Positions 60,011 through 64,000 of a stretch of 64,000 nucleotides of DNA are shown one piece after another. The translations under genes and the position numbers were made by a program. The DNA is from Halogranum amylolyticum (lineage in GTDB: Archaea > Halobacteriota > Halobacteria > Halobacteriales > Haloferacaceae). Each line of letters opens with the position of its first letter. Within the stretch, counting starts at the first letter, position 1. Under the pieces are notes generated by a model. It made no database searches and was not told where the DNA came from. It saw only the letters and a list, made by a program, of their open reading frames with translations. The DNA is taken from NCBI RefSeq assembly GCF_900110465.1, contig NZ_FODV01000003.1, positions 310,001-374,000 of the forward strand. Direction: 5' to 3'.

Positions 60011-60871
60011 ATGAACGTAGCCGACGCGATGACGCCCCGGTCGGAGGTCGTGACTGTCGAACTCCCGGGTACCCGCGACGACGTGCTCGAGTACCTACAG
60101 GAGCGCGGCTTCTCCTCCGTCCCCGTGGTGAAAGAGACCGACGACGGCGAGGAGTACCGGGGGCTCATCTCCCGCGACGACCTTATCGAACATCCCGACG
60201 AGGACCAACTCGCCATCCTGATGCGCGAGGTGCCGACGACGACGACCGACACCGACCTCGAAGACGCCGCTCGACTGATGGCCCGAGAGGGTGCCCGTCG
60301 GGTTCCGGTGGTCGACGAGAGCGGCGACGTCACGACGCTCGCGGGGATCGTCACCGTCACTGACGTCGTCCGCGCCATCGCCCGCGGCGACATCGACGGG
60401 GAGACCCCGGTGGGCGAACTCGCGGCGACCGACGTCAACGCGACCTACGTCGGGACGCCGCTGACCGTCGCCGAGCGCGAGATCTTCTACGCGAACGTCC
60501 CCTACGCGGTCGCGCTCGACGAGGACGGCCGGATGACCGGCATCCTCACCGAGGTCGACATCATCGACGTCGCACGCGTCGTCGAGGGCGAAGACGACAC
60601 CGGCGAGAGCCTCGCCGACGAGGACGATGAGTGGATGTGGGAGGGGATCAAGGCCGTCGGCAACCGCTATCTGCCGACCCGCAACGTCGAACTGCCGAGC
60701 GAACCGGTGAGCGAGTTCATGAGCGACGACCTCGTCACCATCTCGCGGAAGAAGTCCGCCGAGGAGGCGGCCCAGATTCTCATCTCCAACGACATCGAGC
60801 AGATCCCGCTCGTGAGCGGCGACGCGCTCGTCGGCATCGTCCGCGACGTCAACCTGCTGGAGGCACTATGA
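60011..60871 (+). CDS. CBS-domain protein (four CBS motifs)
   Basis: A 286-residue protein built of two Bateman modules (four CBS motifs). The first starts MNVADAMTPRSEVVTVELPGTRDDVLEYLQERGFSSVPVVKE, the others ILMREVPTTTTDTDLEDAARLMAREGARRVPVVDE, ATYVGTPLTVAEREIFYANVPYAVALDEDGRMTGILTEVDII and PVSEFMSDDLVTISRKKSAEEAAQILISNDIEQIPLVSG. Such proteins bind adenine nucleotides or SAM to regulate a partner. It overlaps glyS by four bases (ATGA), an association often seen in haloarchaea. Confidence 0.9.
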   Translation: MNVADAMTPRSEVVTVELPGTRDDVLEYLQERGFSSVPVVKETDDGEEYRGLISRDDLIEHPDEDQLAILMREVPTTTTDTDLEDAARLMAREGARRVPVVDESGDVTTLAGIVTVTDVVRAIARGDIDGETPVGELAATDVNATYVGTPLTVAEREIFYANVPYAVALDEDGRMTGILTEVDIIDVARVVEGEDDTGESLADEDDEWMWEGIKAVGNRYLPTRNVELPSEPVSEFMSDDLVTISRKKSAEEAAQILISNDIEQIPLVSGDALVGIVRDVNLLEAL

Positions 60872-62664
60872 GCGAGGGTGCAAGGGAGAGTGAGAAACTC
60901 ACCGAGCTGGCGAAGCGCCGCGGGTTCTTCTTCGGGTCGGCGCAGGCGTACGGCGGCGTCGCCGGCTTCTACACCTTCGGTCCGGAGGGGGCCGCGTTGA
61001 AGCGGAACGTCGAGTCGTCGTGGCGCGAGCAGTTCACGACGAAACTCGGCAACGAGGAGATCGAAGCGCCGACGATCATGCCCGAACCCGTCTTCGAGGC
61101 GTCGGGCCACCTCGACGGCTTCGACGACATGCTCGTCGAGTGCGGCGAGTGCGGCGAGTCCCACCGGGCGGACCACCTCGTCGAGGACAACACCGACGTC
61201 GAGGAGGCCGAGTCGTTACCGATCCCGGAGGTCGAGGAGCTCATCGCCGAGTACGGCCTCGAGTGTCCGAACTGTGGCGCGCCGCTCGCCGGCCGGGAGG
61301 TCGTCGACTTCAACCTGATGTTCGAGACCTCCATCGGCCCCGGCAGCGGTCAGCCCGGCTACCTCCGTCCCGAGACCGCACAGGGCATCTTCGTCGAGTT
61401 CCCCCGACTGAAAGAGTACGCCCGCAACCAGCTGCCGTTCGGCATCACGCAGGTCGGTCGGGCCTACCGCAACGAGATCAGCCCGCGGAAGGGGATCGTC
61501 CGGACCCGCGAGTTCACGCAGGCGGAGTTAGAGCAGTTCATCGACCCCGAGTCCGACGAACCGCCGCTCGAGGACGTCCGCGACGTCGAGGTCGTCCTCT
61601 ACCCGGCGGTCGAACAGGAGGCCGAAGACGTCGAGTACGTCGAGACCACGATCGGCGACGCCGTCGACGACGGCACCATCGCCAGCGACTGGGTCGCCTA
61701 CTTCCTCGGCGTCGCCCAGGGCTGGTACGAGGAGGTCGGCGTCGACATGGATCGGTTCCGCTTCCGGCAGCATCTTGCCGGCGAGCGCGCCCACTACGCG
61801 AGCGACTGCTGGGACGCCGAAGCGGAGTTGGGCGGCGACTGGGTCGAGATCGCCGGGTTCGCCTACCGTGGCGACTACGACCTCTCGAAACACGAGGAGT
61901 ACGGCGACGACTCCTTCACCGTCTTCCAGCAGTACGACGAGCCGAAGACGGTCGAACGCGCCGTCGTCGACCCCGACATGAGCGCACTGGGACCGAAGTT
62001 CGGCGGGCAGGCGACGGCCGTCGCCGAGGCGCTGCAGGAGCTGGCCGACCGGAACCCCGACGCGTTCGACGGCGACGAGGTCACCGTCGAGGTCGACGGC
62101 GAGGAGCTGACCGTCGACGCCGACGTCGCGAACTTCGGCGTCGAGGAGCAGACCGAATCCGGCGAGCACGTCACGCCGCACGTGGTCGAACCCTCCTTCG
62201 GCGTCGACCGGACCGTCTACACGGTCATCGCGCACGCGTACGCGGAAGACGAGGTCGCGGGCGAACAGCGGTCGTTCCTCCGACTCGAACCCGAGGTGGC
62301 ACCCACCTCGGTCGGGGTGTTCCCCCTCCTGAGCAACGCCGAGGAGTTGACCGAGCGGGCCGACGCCATCGTCGACGACCTGCGCGCGGTCGGACTGTCG
62401 GTCGCCTCCGACGAGTCGGGCAACATCGGCCGTCGCTACCGGCGACAGGACGAGGTCGGCACGCCGTTCTGCGTCACCGTCGACTACGAGGGGCTCGAGG
62501 GCGACGGTCCCGACACGGTGACGCTCCGCGAGCGCGACTCGACCGGCCAGATCCGGCTGCCGGTCGACGCGCTCGTCGAGGAGGTGCTCGCGGTGCAGAG
62601 TGGCGCGAAGACGTTCGACGACCTCCGAGACGCCTACGAGACGGTCGACACCGACGAAGCGTGA
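60868..62664 (+). CDS. glyS: Glycine--tRNA ligase (archaeal dimeric class II type)
   Basis: A 598-residue class II aminoacyl-tRNA synthetase: RGFFFGSAQAYGGVAGFYTFGPEGAALKRN at the N-terminus (motif 1 neighbourhood), zinc-like Cys pairs CGECGESHRADH and CPNCGAPLAG, LRPETAQGIFVEFPRL, FGITQVGRAYRNEISPRKGIVRTREFTQAELEQF (motif 2), and motif 3/anticodon-binding C-terminal domain. The true start is ATG 60868, as fixed by the CBS gene overlap. The stop overlaps the following kinase gene by GTGA. Confidence 0.96.
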   Translation: MSEGARESEKLTELAKRRGFFFGSAQAYGGVAGFYTFGPEGAALKRNVESSWREQFTTKLGNEEIEAPTIMPEPVFEASGHLDGFDDMLVECGECGESHRADHLVEDNTDVEEAESLPIPEVEELIAEYGLECPNCGAPLAGREVVDFNLMFETSIGPGSGQPGYLRPETAQGIFVEFPRLKEYARNQLPFGITQVGRAYRNEISPRKGIVRTREFTQAELEQFIDPESDEPPLEDVRDVEVVLYPAVEQEAEDVEYVETTIGDAVDDGTIASDWVAYFLGVAQGWYEEVGVDMDRFRFRQHLAGERAHYASDCWDAEAELGGDWVEIAGFAYRGDYDLSKHEEYGDDSFTVFQQYDEPKTVERAVVDPDMSALGPKFGGQATAVAEALQELADRNPDAFDGDEVTVEVDGEELTVDADVANFGVEEQTESGEHVTPHVVEPSFGVDRTVYTVIAHAYAEDEVAGEQRSFLRLEPEVAPTSVGVFPLLSNAEELTERADAIVDDLRAVGLSVASDESGNIGRRYRRQDEVGTPFCVTVDYEGLEGDGPDTVTLRERDSTGQIRLPVDALVEEVLAVQSGAKTFDDLRDAYETVDTDEA

Positions 62665-63248
62665 GCGAGATCGGCCGGCGACTCGTCCACGTCAGCGGCA
62701 CGGCTCTCCCGGCCCTCTACCTGCTGGGCTGGGTGACGTGGCAAGAGTTGGGGCTGTTGCTCGTCGTCGGCTCGGTCGGCGTGGCGATACTCGAGCTCTT
62801 GCGTCTCCAGGTCGGTCTCGACTGGTGGATCTACCGCGAACTCACCCGCGAGTACGAACAGGACAACCCGGCGGGGTACGCGCTGTACTTCTTCAGCATG
62901 ACCGCCGTCGCGCTCGTGTTCGACCCGCATATCGCGGTGCCGGGGATGCTGATGCTCACCATCGGCGACCCGATCAGTGGCGTTCTAGGGTCGAACGAGG
63001 CCGGGACGGCCAAACAGGCTGGCGTGCTGCTCGTCATGTTCGGCGTCTGTTTCGCGCTGGCGTGGCCGTTCGTCGCCGCGCAGACACCGTTTCCGGTCGC
63101 CGTCGCGGCGGCGGCAGTCGGCGCGCTCGGGGCGACGCTGGCCGACGGGCTGAAGCCGGTCGTCGCGGGCTACGTCGTCGACGACAACCTCTCGATTCCG
63201 CCCGCCGCGGCGGTCGGTATCTGGACCGTGCTGGCGCTGTTCGGGTGA
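62661..63248 (+). CDS. Dolichol kinase/phytol kinase-like membrane protein
   Basis: A 195-residue membrane protein of the SEC59/DGK1/VTE5 CTP-dependent polyprenol kinase family. About five membrane helices follow the GTG start (MSEIGRRLVHVSGTALPALYLLGW, with the conserved Lys/Arg-His region RRLVHVSG). LTIGDPISGVLGSNEAGTAKQAGVLLVMFGVCFALAW and ATLADGLKPVVAGYVVDDNLSIP (the DD-N-polar catalytic motif) are characteristic. A role in dolichol phosphate or archaeal lipid metabolism is inferred. It overlaps glyS by four bases. Confidence 0.85.
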   Translation: MSEIGRRLVHVSGTALPALYLLGWVTWQELGLLLVVGSVGVAILELLRLQVGLDWWIYRELTREYEQDNPAGYALYFFSMTAVALVFDPHIAVPGMLMLTIGDPISGVLGSNEAGTAKQAGVLLVMFGVCFALAWPFVAAQTPFPVAVAAAAVGALGATLADGLKPVVAGYVVDDNLSIPPAAAVGIWTVLALFG

Positions 63249-63323
63249 GGACGAGGACCGATTCGACGGCAGCACGCGGCGTCGGTGAACGGCGTACGAC
63301 GGCCGCGGCGGAGGCCTACCCTT

Positions 63324-63331
63324 ATTAATCG
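63324..63331 (+). promoter_or_regulatory. TATA box of the TrkA-C gene
   Basis: ATTAATCG, within CTTATTAATC, is centred about 24-27 bases before the ATG at 63351. Confidence 0.5.
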
Positions 63332-63350
63332 TCTCCGACAACGACTCCGT

Positions 63351-63842
63351 ATGACGGTCTACGAGAGCGACTTACCCGGCGTCGGAAAGAAACACGAGAT
63401 CGAACTCGACGACGGGTCGCGACTGGTCGTCGTCACACACCACGCCGGCAAGCGAGAAGTGTACCGCCGGCCCTCGGAGGACGCCGACTCCGAGAAGCTG
63501 TTCGAGCTGTCGGACAAACTCGCCCGACAGGTCGGCACGATCCTCGAAGGGGCGTACTTCCAGCCCGTCAAGACCGACCGCATCGAGACGCTCCTGGCCG
63601 GCAACGTCGTCATCGAGTGGGTCGACGTCGACGCCGACTCGTCGCTCGTCGGCGTGACGCTGGCCGAGGCGGACGTCCGCCAGCGGTACGGCGTCTCCAT
63701 CATCGCCATCCAGCGGGGCGACGAGACGATCCCGAGCCCCGGCGCCGACGTCGCCATCGAGGCGGGCGACACACTGGTCGTGCTCGGACAGAAAGACGCC
63801 TGCCGATCGTTCGTCGGCTACGTCTCCGGTGACGAGGACTGA
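63351..63842 (+). CDS. Cation:proton antiporter regulatory subunit (KhtT-like, TrkA-C domain)
   Basis: A 163-residue soluble protein. The N-terminal half MTVYESDLPGVGKKHEIELDDGSRLVVVTHHAGKREVYRR and the C-terminal RCK_C domain VVIEWVDVDADSSLVGVTLAEADVRQRYGVSIIAIQRGDETIPSPGADVAIEAGDTLVVLGQKD match KhtT-type regulators that control a paired CPA2 K+/H+ antiporter. The next gene, starting in the last base of this stop codon (TGATG), encodes such an antiporter, confirming the pair. Confidence 0.92.
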   Translation: MTVYESDLPGVGKKHEIELDDGSRLVVVTHHAGKREVYRRPSEDADSEKLFELSDKLARQVGTILEGAYFQPVKTDRIETLLAGNVVIEWVDVDADSSLVGVTLAEADVRQRYGVSIIAIQRGDETIPSPGADVAIEAGDTLVVLGQKDACRSFVGYVSGDED

Positions 63843-64000
63843 TGGCGGCCGGGCTCGCACAGATCGGACTGCTGTTCTTCGGCGTGGCCGTCGCGGGGGT
63901 CATCGCGGCCCGTATCGGCCTGTCGGTCATCCCCGTGTACGTCGTCGCCGGCGTCGTCCTCGGGCCGAACGTCGCCGGCGCGTTCGACCTGCTGTACGTC
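63842..64000 (+). CDS. Cation:proton antiporter (CPA2, KhtU-like), N-terminal fragment cut by window edge
   Basis: The 53 visible codons read MAAGLAQIGLLFFGVAVAGVIAARIGLSVIPVYVVAGVVLGPNVAGAFDLLYV, the first helices of a monovalent cation:proton antiporter-2 (Kef/NhaA-like) protein, with the family phrase P-x-Y-x-x-x-G-x-x-L-G-P. It is translationally coupled to the KhtT-like regulator. The expected role is K+ (or Na+) efflux in exchange for H+. Confidence 0.88.
   Translation, partial: MAAGLAQIGLLFFGVAVAGVIAARIGLSVIPVYVVAGVVLGPNVAGAFDLLYV

Noticed and set aside
1..64000. CRISPR array, rRNA or tRNA genes, intact transposase
   Set aside because: No regularly spaced repeats, no rRNA-like sequence, no tRNA cloverleaf and no transposase frame were recognised on reading both strands.

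Overview
The window is a stretch of haloarchaeal (class Halobacteria) chromosome, probably Haloferacaceae/Halorubraceae-like. The evidence is high GC, very acidic proteins, Tat-type lipoprotein signals, archaeal information-processing genes (RadA, NMD3, the PolD large subunit, archaeal GlyRS) and many small haloarchaea-only zinc-ribbon and DUF proteins. Most start codons lie about 27-31 nt downstream of a TATA-like box, which indicates leaderless transcripts. The species cannot be fixed from the sequence alone. I see no rRNA, tRNA, CRISPR array or intact insertion sequence. DUF numbers are from memory and should be read as suggestions.

Layout. 1-2.4 kb (minus): radA (cut by the window edge), pspAB and htpX. 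2.5-4.6 kb: a 39-aa zinc finger and two tandem, partly sequence-homogenised SDR epimerases. 4.7-9 kb: an SLC13/RCK permease, a cold-shock protein and NMD3. 9.3-16.9 kb: an Fe-S XPD/DinG-like helicase, a YkgJ protein, an NmrA-like SDR, a PHP phosphoesterase and several small haloarchaeal proteins. 16.9-19.8 kb: a DedA protein, then an AT-richer islet holding a nested cluster of DNA hairpins, a secreted Q/D-rich repeat protein that looks curlin-like, and a second structured RNA candidate with its own TATA box and a GNRA-capped 15-bp hairpin. 19.8-29.1 kb: hemB, a divergent copper-amine-oxidase-like lipoprotein next to a cupredoxin, two amt-glnK modules in tandem, and hemL. 29-34.6 kb: small winged-helix and zinc-ribbon regulators, a PPOX protein, a Gfo6-like sugar dehydrogenase and an epimerase. 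34.7-39.5 kb: the hemC-cobA-hemD operon, a hairpin repeat element and an MFS transporter. 39.5-46.8 kb: a DUF2071 protein, a DHH/RecJ-like phosphoesterase, a NifU-domain protein, an alkaline-phosphatase-superfamily protein, a Gdx-type SMR exporter and PanE. 46.9-51.5 kb: polC (DP2) carrying a 181-aa mini-intein in its catalytic motif, then a PPC-domain protein. 52-59 kb: a complete dipeptide ABC transporter operon. 59.4-64 kb: a CBS protein, glyS, a dolichol-kinase-like protein and a KhtT/KhtU-like K+ antiporter pair (cut by the end).

How the genes fit together. hemL, hemB and hemC-cobA-hemD supply tetrapyrrole synthesis from glutamate semialdehyde to precorrin-2, the entry to siroheme and the archaeal heme route. 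The two Amt/PII modules handle ammonium uptake. The Dpp operon handles peptide uptake. The most unusual parts are the two structured-RNA candidates flanking the curlin-like gene, the Gln-terminated PolC mini-intein, and the amine-oxidase-like/cupredoxin pair.
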